Source of the DNA: JAIEPX01 sp963725255 | GTDB taxonomy: Bacteria; Pseudomonadota; Gammaproteobacteria; JAIEPX01 | DNA: 64,000 nt | NCBI GenBank assembly: GCA_963725255.1 | Contig: CAVRXV010000017.1 | Location: 310,001-374,000 of the forward strand | Reading direction: 5' to 3' | Shown here: positions 1 to 7,884 of the stretch, in pieces | Position numbering within the stretch: the first letter of the stretch is position 1 | How the letters are laid out: every line of letters starts with the position of its first letter | Program-made: the position numbers and the translations under genes | The notes under the pieces: generated by a model | Database searches by the model: none | Told to the model about the DNA's origin: nothing | The model's input: the letters and a program-made list of their open reading frames with translations, nothing else

Positions 1-109
1 AAATAGCCGCAGTATTGGAAGTAATAGTATCGGTTGCACCTTGTGCATAGAGCGCTGAAGAAATTACTGTAAGACAACTTATTATCAGGTATTTAATAAA
101 CGATCTCAT
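1..109 (-). CDS. dotA: DotA, N-terminal fragment (runs off the window)
   Basis: Only the first 36 codons are in the window. They start with a clear Sec signal peptide: positively charged MRSFIKY, then a hydrophobic stretch, then a likely cleavage after ALYA. DotA is the large polytopic inner-membrane or secreted component of the Dot/Icm type IVB secretion system and carries a cleaved signal peptide. The gene begins 2 bases after the icmV stop codon on the same strand, which is the known icmV-dotA order in Legionella. The call therefore rests on position plus signal peptide; the diagnostic body of the protein is outside the window. Confidence 0.72.
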   Translation of the reverse strand, partial: MRSFIKYLIISCLTVISSALYAQGATDTITSNTAAI

Positions 110-111
110 CC

Positions 112-555
112 TTATTTTCTCCCTGTAATAAAATTGAAAAATTCAGAAAATGAGCAACCTAATTTTTTCTTTTTCATTTGAAAATACCAGAACGCATCTC
201 GATAAGCATAAACACCTGCAAGCACAGACAACAACCACGCAATGACAAACCCAGAAAAGGTTGAAAAAATAAGCAAATATAAGCCGTAGAAAAATAATAA
301 TGAAGCGCAAGAGAAATAAATCCAACCCGAGATAACACATTGACGCATTCTCGTTTGAATATCTTTTTCACTAAGATTGAGTCGAGTCATCGCTTCTTCG
401 AAAGTCTCCTGACGATCTGAAGTTTTCACTTCTTGTAAACTTTTAAATGTCTTTGCAATGGTATCGCCAGATTCGCGTAGTCCTTTGACATTCATCCAGG
501 TGGGGGAATCCACCATTGAACGGAAAAATCCTTTCCTTTGGCGTTTTGATGCCAT
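112..555 (-). CDS. icmV: Dot/Icm type IVB secretion protein IcmV
   Basis: 147-aa inner-membrane protein of the Dot/Icm secretion machine. The C-terminal half holds two hydrophobic segments (about residues 75-95 and 100-118), followed by the family signature FWYFQMKKKKLGCSFSEFF, close to the end of Legionella IcmV as I remember it. I chose the ATG at 555 because AGAGGGA lies 7 bases upstream and the resulting length matches Legionella IcmV (about 150 aa); the frame is open further upstream to 657, but that extension has no family resemblance. It diverges from icmW and is followed at once by dotA, the canonical arrangement. Confidence 0.9.
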   Translation of the reverse strand: MASKRQRKGFFRSMVDSPTWMNVKGLRESGDTIAKTFKSLQEVKTSDRQETFEEAMTRLNLSEKDIQTRMRQCVISGWIYFSCASLLFFYGLYLLIFSTFSGFVIAWLLSVLAGVYAYRDAFWYFQMKKKKLGCSFSEFFNFITGRK

Positions 556-657
556 GAATCGTCCCTCTTTAACAGTTGAAATCCATTTATAGGGTACGAA
601 CCTGGATATCCAATAATCAGGTTCGCCTCTTCTCACATTGCTGCAGATATACCACAA

Positions 658-772
658 ATATTCGCTTACTTCAAAAAGATATATTGGTATTGCTCTATAG
701 AGGGGTTACCTATCATTTCTACGATTCTTTGCTATAATGTAAGTATGAGCCTATGGAAATCAAGGAGGGATT
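658..772. promoter_or_regulatory. Divergent icmV-dotA / icmW-icmX control region
   Basis: The intergenic region between the two divergent Dot/Icm operons. On the plus strand a perfect TATAAT lies at 733-738, with no good -35 hexamer at 17 bp, which suggests an activator-dependent promoter. A strong ribosome binding site AAGGAGGG sits just upstream of the icmW ATG. In Legionella and Coxiella, Dot/Icm genes are controlled by CpxR and PmrA; I did not find a convincing direct-repeat box for either here. Confidence 0.5.
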
Positions 773-1216
773 ATGCCAGATCTTAGTAACGAAGCGTGCC
801 ATGCCTTTTGGCATGAATATCGAGATCCTATGATTTATCGAGTGGTTAGCTTTATGGAAAGTGTTGAAGAATGGACTCTTGATAACGACTCTAGCTTGGA
901 AGAAGCAATGCAACGGCTAGGCGATGCGCTCGAAGATATTGGTAATATCGATTTACAAAACGAACAAGAATTTATCAAAGTCGCAACGTACATAAAAGCA
1001 GGACGCGGATTACGTTTATTGCAAACACTAGACACGGCCTTCCCAGGTGCCGCATCAAAACTTCTCATGTATGCAGAAGAACATTCTACCTCGAGCGACG
1101 ACGTCCCTGGTCTTTTTTTGAGACGAAATATTGTTTTCGAACGATTACGATTACTTGGGCGTGTTTTTGCCCCAGAACGATTGGCATTAATAGTCAAAGC
1201 AATGGAGAGTGAATAA
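773..1216 (+). CDS. icmW: Dot/Icm chaperone IcmW
   Basis: 147-aa acidic cytosolic adaptor. With IcmS it forms the IcmSW chaperone that delivers many effectors to the type IVB coupling complex. The sequence matches Legionella IcmW along its whole length: the opening MPDLSNEA, DPMIYRVVSFMESVEEWTLD, IKAGRGLRLLQTLDT, and the RRNIVFERLRLLGRVF block near the C-terminus. The length is essentially that of the family (about 150 aa). A strong AAGGAGGG precedes the ATG. It is the first gene of the operon leading to icmX. Confidence 0.96.
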   Translation: MPDLSNEACHAFWHEYRDPMIYRVVSFMESVEEWTLDNDSSLEEAMQRLGDALEDIGNIDLQNEQEFIKVATYIKAGRGLRLLQTLDTAFPGAASKLLMYAEEHSTSSDDVPGLFLRRNIVFERLRLLGRVFAPERLALIVKAMESE

Positions 1217-1217
1217 T

Positions 1218-1715
1218 ATGCGTAACATACTTTTTACAACCACATTGGTGGCAGGACTCATATTGAGTCTTTCGAGCAAAGCGGATCAAGACGCACTAAA
1301 AGCGTGCTTAGATTCAAATTCGGACAAACCGAATAAGACTACTGTTTGTGATATGCAACAATTGCAATCTGCAATAGACGCTAGAAATAAAGATCTTGAT
1401 GATAAATATAAACAAGCTAAAGCTGATCTTCAAAAAGAACAAGATGATCTGAAAAAGAAACAAACTACTATGCAACCAAATCCATCTGAAGGTAGTAGCG
1501 CATCGACTGGAAATACTGGCTCATCAAGCTCTTCTCAAGGTTCCACTAATGCAGGTTCATCCTCTTCAGATAATTCGGGCACAACAAATAATTCTAAAAC
1601 CGAAAATTCAGGCTCAACAAGTGATTCAAACAACCCATCACAACCTGAAAAGCCTGCACAGCAACCGCAATCTGGATTTGGAAAAAAACCTTCACCGACT
1701 ATTCAATGGTACTAA
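1218..1715 (+). CDS. Exported low-complexity protein inserted between icmW and icmX
   Basis: 165-aa protein I do not recognise. An N-terminal signal peptide (MRNILFTTTLVAGLILSLSS) is followed by a short domain with two cysteines (KACLDSN, TVCDMQQL) and a lysine/aspartate-rich probable coiled coil (about residues 45-80). The remainder is a disordered Ser/Gly/Asn/Thr-rich tail with a Pro/Gln end. I prefer the ATG at 1218 (GGAGA 8 bases upstream) to the GTG at 1209 that overlaps icmW. It lies within the icmW-icmX operon, so it may be a periplasmic accessory of the secretion system, but that is inference from position only. Confidence 0.75.
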   Translation: MRNILFTTTLVAGLILSLSSKADQDALKACLDSNSDKPNKTTVCDMQQLQSAIDARNKDLDDKYKQAKADLQKEQDDLKKKQTTMQPNPSEGSSASTGNTGSSSSSQGSTNAGSSSSDNSGTTNNSKTENSGSTSDSNNPSQPEKPAQQPQSGFGKKPSPTIQWY

Positions 1716-1737
1716 CTTACATGCATGAGGTATTTCG

Positions 1738-2898
1738 ATGAAATCTTTAAAATCTTTATCCCTGTCAGTTTCGCTCTCAGCTGGGCTTGCTGTATTTTCT
1801 ATGTCGGCTTCCGCACAGAGTGCTGATGCGCAATATATCGCGCAAAGTGTAACCAATGCAGGAAATGGTATTGTCGCTGCAATCAATACTTTTGCTGCGT
1901 ATGTTATGACCGTGATACAATCAGACCTTGAAGGCAATCAACCGAATATGGCTCAAATTATTGAAATAAATCCATACGAAAACACGTTGATTACCGCCCA
2001 AAACTTAGCTACATCACCTATATCAGATTCAATTATTAATGATATCATCGGACCCGCAATAAACCCTGGAATAACAGCGGCTATGGCAAGCACCTTCGCC
2101 GGTGACGTCTTACCACCAACAAATGTAATAAATCCCACAGTCATTCAATCCTGCGGCAATGAAATGTTTAATTATGAAACGTTGATGGGACACTCAATCT
2201 ATACTCAACAACCCATGGCTTGTAATAATGGGACGCCTCAAGACATTAGTAGTTATGCAAGCAATTATATTAAATACTCCGGTGACGTCGCTCGACAACC
2301 CGCTATGTTTTCGATTAATCAACTTGTACAAAATAATACTTTAACTCTAGATCAAGCAAACACTTTACAAGGATCTCAAGAATGGATCGATTTTGAACTC
2401 TATCGCCGACATCTTGTGAGCGTTCAAACAGCTGGTCTTAGCAATTTGTACTACCTTTATAATCAACGTATGGATGATGGTAATGGCAGTAGCCCAGCAC
2501 TACTCGCTGATCAAATTGCAAATTGGCGAACCAGTAGCAAACAATGGTACACCGATATGGCAACAGCATTACCTACGGTTTTGCTTCGTGAACAACTTTT
2601 TATCTTAGCTGAAATGCAACGTGATATGCACGAAATGCGCAAAGAAAATCAACGCGTTTTAGCGTCTGACGCAATCTTGTTGTTACGTGGTACAGCATTG
2701 AGTAAATCAATTCTTGCCGATAAATTAAATGCCGTTAACTCGAAAATTCAAAACATTGTAGGTGGTAATTCATCATCAAGTAGTAGTTCATCATCAACCA
2801 CAAACAGCACTGCATCAGGTGCTCAAGGTACAGTTAATCAAGCAATATCTGGTGCTGGATCAACATTTCCAACGGGATCAGCAGGCGGTTCTGAATAA
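1738..2898 (+). CDS. icmX: Dot/Icm type IVB secretion protein IcmX
   Basis: 386-aa exported protein with a signal peptide ending near SASA|QS at about residue 27. It lies downstream of icmW, where Legionella and Coxiella carry icmX, a periplasmic component of the Dot/Icm system. The central region is mixed helical with a conserved-looking FELYRRHLVSVQTAG segment (about residue 220) and RDMHEMRKENQRVLASDA (about 300). The last 50 residues are a Ser/Thr/Gly-rich tail with a run of serines. Somewhat shorter than Legionella IcmX (about 466 aa). Assignment rests mainly on position and signal peptide, with general similarity of character. Confidence 0.8.
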   Translation: MKSLKSLSLSVSLSAGLAVFSMSASAQSADAQYIAQSVTNAGNGIVAAINTFAAYVMTVIQSDLEGNQPNMAQIIEINPYENTLITAQNLATSPISDSIINDIIGPAINPGITAAMASTFAGDVLPPTNVINPTVIQSCGNEMFNYETLMGHSIYTQQPMACNNGTPQDISSYASNYIKYSGDVARQPAMFSINQLVQNNTLTLDQANTLQGSQEWIDFELYRRHLVSVQTAGLSNLYYLYNQRMDDGNGSSPALLADQIANWRTSSKQWYTDMATALPTVLLREQLFILAEMQRDMHEMRKENQRVLASDAILLLRGTALSKSILADKLNAVNSKIQNIVGGNSSSSSSSSSTTNSTASGAQGTVNQAISGAGSTFPTGSAGGSE

Positions 2899-2926
2899 AG
2901 AAAGGGAAAGGGGGCAGGTCTAACAT

Positions 2927-3008
2927 AAGGAAGGTGTCAGATCTAAGATCAATGCATTCTCAAAACTATTTTTGAGAATGCATTGATCTTAGATCTGACA
3001 CCTTCCTT
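2927..3008. repeat. Perfect palindromic repeat, family B copy 1 (39-bp arms)
   Basis: Two perfect 39-bp arms (2927-2965 and 2970-3008) separated by a 4-base loop CTAT. The outer ends read AAGGAAGGTGTCAGATCTAA and its complement. It fills the gap between the convergent icmX and hldD genes and could also act as a bidirectional transcription barrier. The same end sequence recurs at 6968, 7794 and 33351. Confidence 0.95.
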
Positions 3009-3015
3009 CTTTTAT

Positions 3016-3960
3016 TTATTTATTTAGCCAATCGAGATATTTTTTTACACCACTAGCAACATCGTGAAATTCTTGCTGATAGCCTGCGTTACGTAACGCG
3101 GAAATATCCGCTTCAGTAAAACTTTGATAACTCCCCTTTAAATGATCTGGAAAAGGAATATATTCAATTTCACCACGCTTGTGCCAAGCAATTACCGCAT
3201 TCGCTATATCATTAAATGGCTGACTTCGTCCTGTACCTACATTAAAAATACCTGATTGTTTTGGATTATCGAGAAACCACAAATTAACAGCCACTACATC
3301 ATCGATAAACACAAAATCTCGACGCTGTTCACCATTTCCATAACCATCTGTTCCTGCAAACAATTTGACATTTCCTTTTTCCTTTAATTGATTGTTTAAA
3401 TGAAATGCCACACTCGCCATACTGCCTTTATGTTGTTCACGAGGACCATATACATTAAAATATCGAAGGCCTACAACTTGAGAATGATCGGCGGGTAATA
3501 CACGACGCAAGTAACGATCAAACTGATATTTTGAATATCCGTAAACATTTAATGGCGATTCGTTGCTAGGGTCTTCTTTAAATTTTTCGTTAGCGCCATA
3601 AACTGCTGCACTAGATGCATAAATAAAAGGAATTCGATTTTTCAAAGAATAATGCAGCAACGTTTTTGTGTACTCATAATTATTGTGCATCATCATTCTC
3701 CCATCCCATTCGGTAGTACTAGAACATGCGCCTTGATGAAAAATGGCTTGAATATCTTTAGGATTTATTTTTTCTTTCATAATCTCATCGAGAAAATCGT
3801 CTTTATCTCGATAATCTCGAATACTACAATCAACAATATTAAAAAATTTTCGACCGTCGGATAAATCATCGACGACCAGAACATCGTTAATTCCACGTTT
3901 ATTCAGTGCATGCACTATATTACTACCAATAAATCCAGCACCACCTGTTACAATAATCAT
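3016..3960 (-). CDS. hldD: ADP-L-glycero-D-manno-heptose-6-epimerase HldD
   Basis: 314-aa short-chain dehydrogenase/reductase-type epimerase that converts ADP-D-glycero- to ADP-L-glycero-manno-heptose, the donor for the LPS inner core. It carries the N-terminal NAD(P) loop TGGAGFIGSNIV, the family block FHQGACSSTTEWDG (about residues 88-101) and the catalytic YxxxK as YGYSKYQFD (about 140). Full family length. Its ATG overlaps the end of hldE by 4 bases, so the two heptose-supply genes are translationally coupled. Confidence 0.97.
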   Translation of the reverse strand: MIIVTGGAGFIGSNIVHALNKRGINDVLVVDDLSDGRKFFNIVDCSIRDYRDKDDFLDEIMKEKINPKDIQAIFHQGACSSTTEWDGRMMMHNNYEYTKTLLHYSLKNRIPFIYASSAAVYGANEKFKEDPSNESPLNVYGYSKYQFDRYLRRVLPADHSQVVGLRYFNVYGPREQHKGSMASVAFHLNNQLKEKGNVKLFAGTDGYGNGEQRRDFVFIDDVVAVNLWFLDNPKQSGIFNVGTGRSQPFNDIANAVIAWHKRGEIEYIPFPDHLKGSYQSFTEADISALRNAGYQQEFHDVASGVKKYLDWLNK

Positions 3961-5390
3961 GCTATTTCCTCATCTAGAATTTTCTTCAGCATTCCGGTTG
4001 TAGAATGCCCATCAACAAATGATAATATTCGCACACTGCCACCATTCGCTAACACTGCACGTGAGCCCGCAATTTTATCAATTTCGTAATCGCCGCCCTT
4101 CACTAAAATATCTGGAAGAACTCGTGTTATTAATCTTTCCGGTGTGTCTTCACTAAATGGAACAACCCAATCCACTACACGTAATGCAGCGAGTATTGAC
4201 ATTCGATTCTCTAATGAATTTATTGGTCGCATTGGACCTTTTAATCGAGCCACAGAAGCATCATCGTTCACAGCAACAATTAACCGCGTACCTAACGCTT
4301 TCGCTTGTTGCAAATAGGTGATGTGCCCTACATGTAAAATATCAAAACAACCGTTTGTCATGATGATCGTTTCATTATGTGCGCGAGCATCTGCAACACT
4401 CACCATTAATTCTGATTCTGTAAGTACACCTAATTCTGAATTTTCTTGTCGCTGCAAGACTCGACGTAATTCTGGAACAGTGACCGTAGCCGAACCTAAT
4501 TTAGTCACAGAAATCCCCGCTGCAGCATTCGCCAAACAAACAGCATCTGAATAGGAAGCACCTGCTGCAATAGACGCCGCTAAGGTAGCGATCACTGTAT
4601 CACCCGCACCGGTAACATCGTAAACTTCTTGTGCACGCGCTTGCACATGCAATGGTTCTTCATTCGGTTGAATAAAACTCATCCCGTGTTCACCACGCGT
4701 AATAAGCATCGCACCAAATTTATGCTCTTTTATCAACGCGAGCGCATTTTCTGTAATTGCATTTTCACTTCGAGAAGGTCCAACAACGGCTTCAAATTCT
4801 TTTAAATTAGGTGTGATAATTGTTGCACCATAATAACGACTAAAATCACGTCCTTTTGGATCTACTAAAACAGGTTTTTGCATTCGATTCGCGAGTTCAA
4901 TGATAGATTGAACATGTTGCAAAACACCTTTCCCATAATCCGATACAATTAAAACATCGGCCTCAGCTAATTGAGATTTACATTGTTCAAAAAGTACTGT
5001 GGGATCTACATTGTGAAAACTTTGCTCAAAATCGAGACGAATTAATTGTTGATGGCGCCCTAAAACGCGCAATTTACTCGTCGTCGGTAATGACGGAACT
5101 CGTTGAAAATGGCAAAAAACGCCCGCAGCTCGAAGCTCTTCTTCAAGGCGCTCACCCGCACTATCATCTCCCACCATGCCCAACAAACGAACATCACATC
5201 CTAACGCTCTAAGATTTAAAGCAACATTACCCGCTCCACCAGGTCGCTCTTGCATATCATGTACATGAACGACCGGAACAGGTGCTTCTGGCGAAATCCG
5301 CTCAGTAGCCCCATGCCAGTATCGATCCAGCATCACATCGCCAAGCACTACAACTTTGACCTTGGCAAAATTAGGCAGAGATAATGTCAT
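3957..5390 (-). CDS. hldE: Bifunctional heptose-7-phosphate kinase / heptose-1-phosphate adenylyltransferase HldE
   Basis: 477-aa two-domain cytosolic enzyme for ADP-heptose synthesis. Residues 1 to about 320 are a ribokinase-type kinase with GGAGNVALNLRALG near the N-terminus and the ATP/anion-hole motif DVTGAGDTV (about 260). Residues about 340-477 are a cytidylyltransferase-type domain with TNGCFDILHVGHITYL containing the HxGH motif. Length is normal for the fused enzyme. First gene of the hldE-hldD pair. Confidence 0.97.
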   Translation of the reverse strand: MTLSLPNFAKVKVVVLGDVMLDRYWHGATERISPEAPVPVVHVHDMQERPGGAGNVALNLRALGCDVRLLGMVGDDSAGERLEEELRAAGVFCHFQRVPSLPTTSKLRVLGRHQQLIRLDFEQSFHNVDPTVLFEQCKSQLAEADVLIVSDYGKGVLQHVQSIIELANRMQKPVLVDPKGRDFSRYYGATIITPNLKEFEAVVGPSRSENAITENALALIKEHKFGAMLITRGEHGMSFIQPNEEPLHVQARAQEVYDVTGAGDTVIATLAASIAAGASYSDAVCLANAAAGISVTKLGSATVTVPELRRVLQRQENSELGVLTESELMVSVADARAHNETIIMTNGCFDILHVGHITYLQQAKALGTRLIVAVNDDASVARLKGPMRPINSLENRMSILAALRVVDWVVPFSEDTPERLITRVLPDILVKGGDYEIDKIAGSRAVLANGGSVRILSFVDGHSTTGMLKKILDEEIA

Positions 5391-5467
5391 TTTTTCTTCC
5401 TATACAGTCATCTGAAGATTATGATACTAACATTTAGAGGCTGTGGGTCAAGACAGGAAACTCAACA

Positions 5468-6214
5468 ATGAATCGCATCAGCGTGATACTGATCACTAAA
5501 AATGAAGCACATGATCTGCCTGATTGTTTGGCGTCTGTGAGCTGGGCGGACGAAATTATTATTTGCGATTCTGGGAGTACGGACGCGACACTGGAAATCG
5601 CTCGTCAGTATACCCCTCACGTCTTTAGTACGGATTGGCCAGGATTTGGACCTCAAAAAAACCGTGCCTTGTCAAAGGCTACCGGTGACTGGGTTCTTTC
5701 GATTGATGCCGATGAACGCGTTTCTAATGAATTACGCGATGAAATTAAAAACCTTCTGAATCGCAATGATGCAGCCGATGCGTACTCTATTCCTCGGCAA
5801 TCGCTGTATTGCGGCCATAAAATTCGATTTGGAGATTGGCGAGGTGATCGTGTCACACGTTTGTTTCGTAGAGAAAAGGCGCAATTTACCAATGCGCTTG
5901 TTCATGAATCATTACAGGTGAATGGAACCACCGGCTCCGCAAAATCACCCCTGATTCACCTTGCTTTTAAAGATTTTAATGAAGTGTTGGCTAAAATGGA
6001 TCAGTATTCATCTCTCGGCGCTCAACATCAGTTTGCAGCGGGAAAATCAGCGAGTTTTTCAAAAGCCCTCGTTCGCTCATTGTGGACATTTTTCCGCGGC
6101 TATTTGCTACGTCTAGGATTTCTGGATGGCAAGGCAGGCTTCCAACTTGCCATTTCAAACGCTGAAGGCTGTTACTATCGTTACTTAAAGCTCAGCCATT
6201 TATCGAAGAATTAG
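5468..6214 (+). CDS. Glycosyltransferase family 2, WaaE/KdtX-like
   Basis: 248-aa cytosolic GT-A glycosyltransferase. ISVILITKNEAHDLPDCLAS and CDSGSTDAT form the nucleotide-sugar pocket, and LSIDADERVS supplies the DxD-type metal site. The family is that of WaaE/KdtX LPS-core glucosyltransferases, which add a hexose to the inner-core heptose. It diverges from hldE, consistent with a core role. The 3' end overlaps the convergent kinase gene by 4 bases. The exact sugar transferred cannot be read from sequence. Confidence 0.88.
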   Translation: MNRISVILITKNEAHDLPDCLASVSWADEIIICDSGSTDATLEIARQYTPHVFSTDWPGFGPQKNRALSKATGDWVLSIDADERVSNELRDEIKNLLNRNDAADAYSIPRQSLYCGHKIRFGDWRGDRVTRLFRREKAQFTNALVHESLQVNGTTGSAKSPLIHLAFKDFNEVLAKMDQYSSLGAQHQFAAGKSASFSKALVRSLWTFFRGYLLRLGFLDGKAGFQLAISNAEGCYYRYLKLSHLSKN

Positions 6215-6891
6215 GCCGAATATTGCGTTTTCTCAGCGCTGCGTCTCAATCGATCCCAATCACGGAGTTTTGCTGCATCGAATTTCGATGATGGGTGATC
6301 AAAATAACGCATGTGATCCAAATCTAGAGCAAGGGGCTGATAATCGACCAGTAATATATTGTTATATTGCCAATCATCATGTGTAAATCCTGCGGCATGT
6401 AGTTTTTCAGTCATGTGATCAATAGCTGTTCGAACTTGCTCACCGTATTCAAAATAATCTGGGCTCGATCGAAAAAAGTGACTAGCTAAAGTTCCTTCAC
6501 AATACTCTGTTATGTAATATGCCACGCCCCTCAGTGGGCCGACTCGTTGCTCAATGACCGCCACAGGAACAGGGGTCGCAATTCCTGCGCGAAACAACCC
6601 CAATGCATTACCCCATGACACCATAGCACGACTCGGTAACAAACAACGTCGCAACCAATGACCAAAGCCTTTTACGTTATACCGCTTCACCACCCAATCA
6701 TGACCCGCTATGTTAACACGCACAACTTTCGTCGTATCGCCAGGTTTTTCTTTAAAGGCAGACACTCGATTCGATGTCAAAAAAGAATCTGGATCACGAA
6801 AAAACGCTTGCAGTTCCGGAACATCATAGCATTCCAGGCAGTAAAGAAACTGACGCCAATTTTTCTTGCCAATAATAGTGAAGCTTTCCAT
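6211..6891 (-). CDS. LPS core kinase, KdkA/WaaP-like
   Basis: 226-aa protein-kinase-like fold enzyme of the lipopolysaccharide kinase family (Kdo kinase KdkA, heptose kinase WaaP). The catalytic loop reads FTHDDWQYNNILL (about residues 167-179) and the metal-binding segment ALDLDHMRY follows (about 186-194). An N-terminal WVVKRYN contains the likely ATP-contacting lysine. These kinases phosphorylate inner-core Kdo or heptose at the cytoplasmic face. The length and core-gene neighbourhood favour KdkA over WaaP, but I cannot decide between them. Confidence 0.85.
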   Translation of the reverse strand: MESFTIIGKKNWRQFLYCLECYDVPELQAFFRDPDSFLTSNRVSAFKEKPGDTTKVVRVNIAGHDWVVKRYNVKGFGHWLRRCLLPSRAMVSWGNALGLFRAGIATPVPVAVIEQRVGPLRGVAYYITEYCEGTLASHFFRSSPDYFEYGEQVRTAIDHMTEKLHAAGFTHDDWQYNNILLVDYQPLALDLDHMRYFDHPSSKFDAAKLRDWDRLRRSAEKTQYSA

Positions 6892-6967
6892 TTATCTACT
6901 CTCAAATAAGTATAAGACTAACATCAGATCCAATGTCAGGCAAAGGTGACAAGGTAAGGAATGGTCT

Positions 6968-7033
6968 AGGTGTCAGATCTAAGATTAACATCAGGTCTAG
7001 AAAGACCCGATGTTAATCTTAGATCTGACACCT
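6968..7033. repeat. Palindromic repeat, family B copy 2
   Basis: Arms of 31 bp (6968-6998 and 7003-7033) with one mismatch and a 4-base loop AGAA. The ends are AGGTGTCAGATCTAAGAT, as in the copies at 2927 and 7794. It lies in the 230-bp gap between the KdkA-like gene and the kinase pseudogene; otherwise that gap holds only the upstream sequence of the latter. Confidence 0.93.
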
Positions 7034-7120
7034 TTGCCTACCCCCTTGACCCCGCCTAGATAAAACTCGTACCCTACGACTTTTTGGCGACAAGATTGAA
7101 TTTACGAAGAGAGGGAGCTT

Positions 7121-7843
7121 GTGTCAGTTCAACGACTCACAGATACTGCTTATATTCAGTTAGTAGGCGATGCGCAGGTGCTTAAATTGCGCCGTGGAAA
7201 ACCTGCTATTCTTCTGACATTCAGATCAGCGCATTATCAAACATATCTATCGACGCCCTTGGTTTTCTTCATCGCGAATTTGGCCCTATGCTGAGCGATT
7301 TATCAACAATGCAAAATTACTTCATCAACGCGGAATTCGTGTACCAACGATATTAGAGGACGTTATTTTTATCCCACTTTTGGATGCGATGTTTTAGTTT
7401 ATGATTACTTGAATGGAAAAAGTCTATTCACATACGCCAATGAAAATAATTTTACGTACTTAGAAAAAACACCAGCATTTCTAGCTAAATTGCACGACTT
7501 AGGAATTTATTTTCGTGATTTTCATCTTGACAATATCATTGTACACAACAACGAATTTGCACTCATCGATATTTCCTCAGTAAAATGTCGACGACTACCC
7601 CGCGGCCTAAATTTCAAATTTCGCGCTAAAAATATAGCGCAATTGTTTTCTAAAAATGAAGATCAAGAGTTCTATCGCATTTTTGGTAAAAACAATTTTT
7701 TACGTCGCTATGTTAAAAGCGCACAATTATCTCGTCGTAAAACAGCGCTGCTCTATTATCTAATTAGCCGATATCGAAAAGCAAAGGAGCCTGGTGTGAA
7801 AGTGGAAGGTGTCAGATCTAAGATTGACATCAGGTCTTTCTAG
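7121..7843 (+). pseudogene. Frameshifted LPS-kinase-like gene (paralogue of 42175-42876)
   Basis: The reading frame can be followed in three pieces that align end to end with the intact kinase-like protein at 42175-42876. A GTG-started piece reaches GKPAILLT (about 7220); a second frame gives SDQRIIKHIYRRPWF to VPTILEDV; and a third, open from about 7360, gives YFYPTFGCDVLVYDYLNG to the end. At least two frameshifts, near 7215-7222 and 7355-7365, break the gene. The catalytic-loop equivalent RDFHLDNIIV and the LIDISSV metal site remain in the last piece. The 3' end runs into a palindromic repeat, which supplies the last codons. Confidence 0.85.
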
Positions 7844-7884
7844 ACCGACGTCAATCTTAGATCTGACACCTTCCACTTTCACAC
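7794..7884. repeat. Palindromic repeat, family B copy 3, in a convergent gene junction
   Basis: Long inverted repeat with arms of about 43-44 bp (one indel and a few mismatches near the loop). The shared core AAGGTGTCAGATCTAAGAT is extended outward by GTGTGAAAGTGG and its complement. It overlaps the 3' end of the kinase pseudogene and the stop codon of the GT4 gene on the other strand, so both reading frames end inside it. It may have displaced the original gene ends and now serve as terminator. Confidence 0.9.

Noticed and set aside
4318..4554. Plus-strand open frame within hldE
   Set aside because: Antisense shadow of a strongly conserved gene; no start signal.
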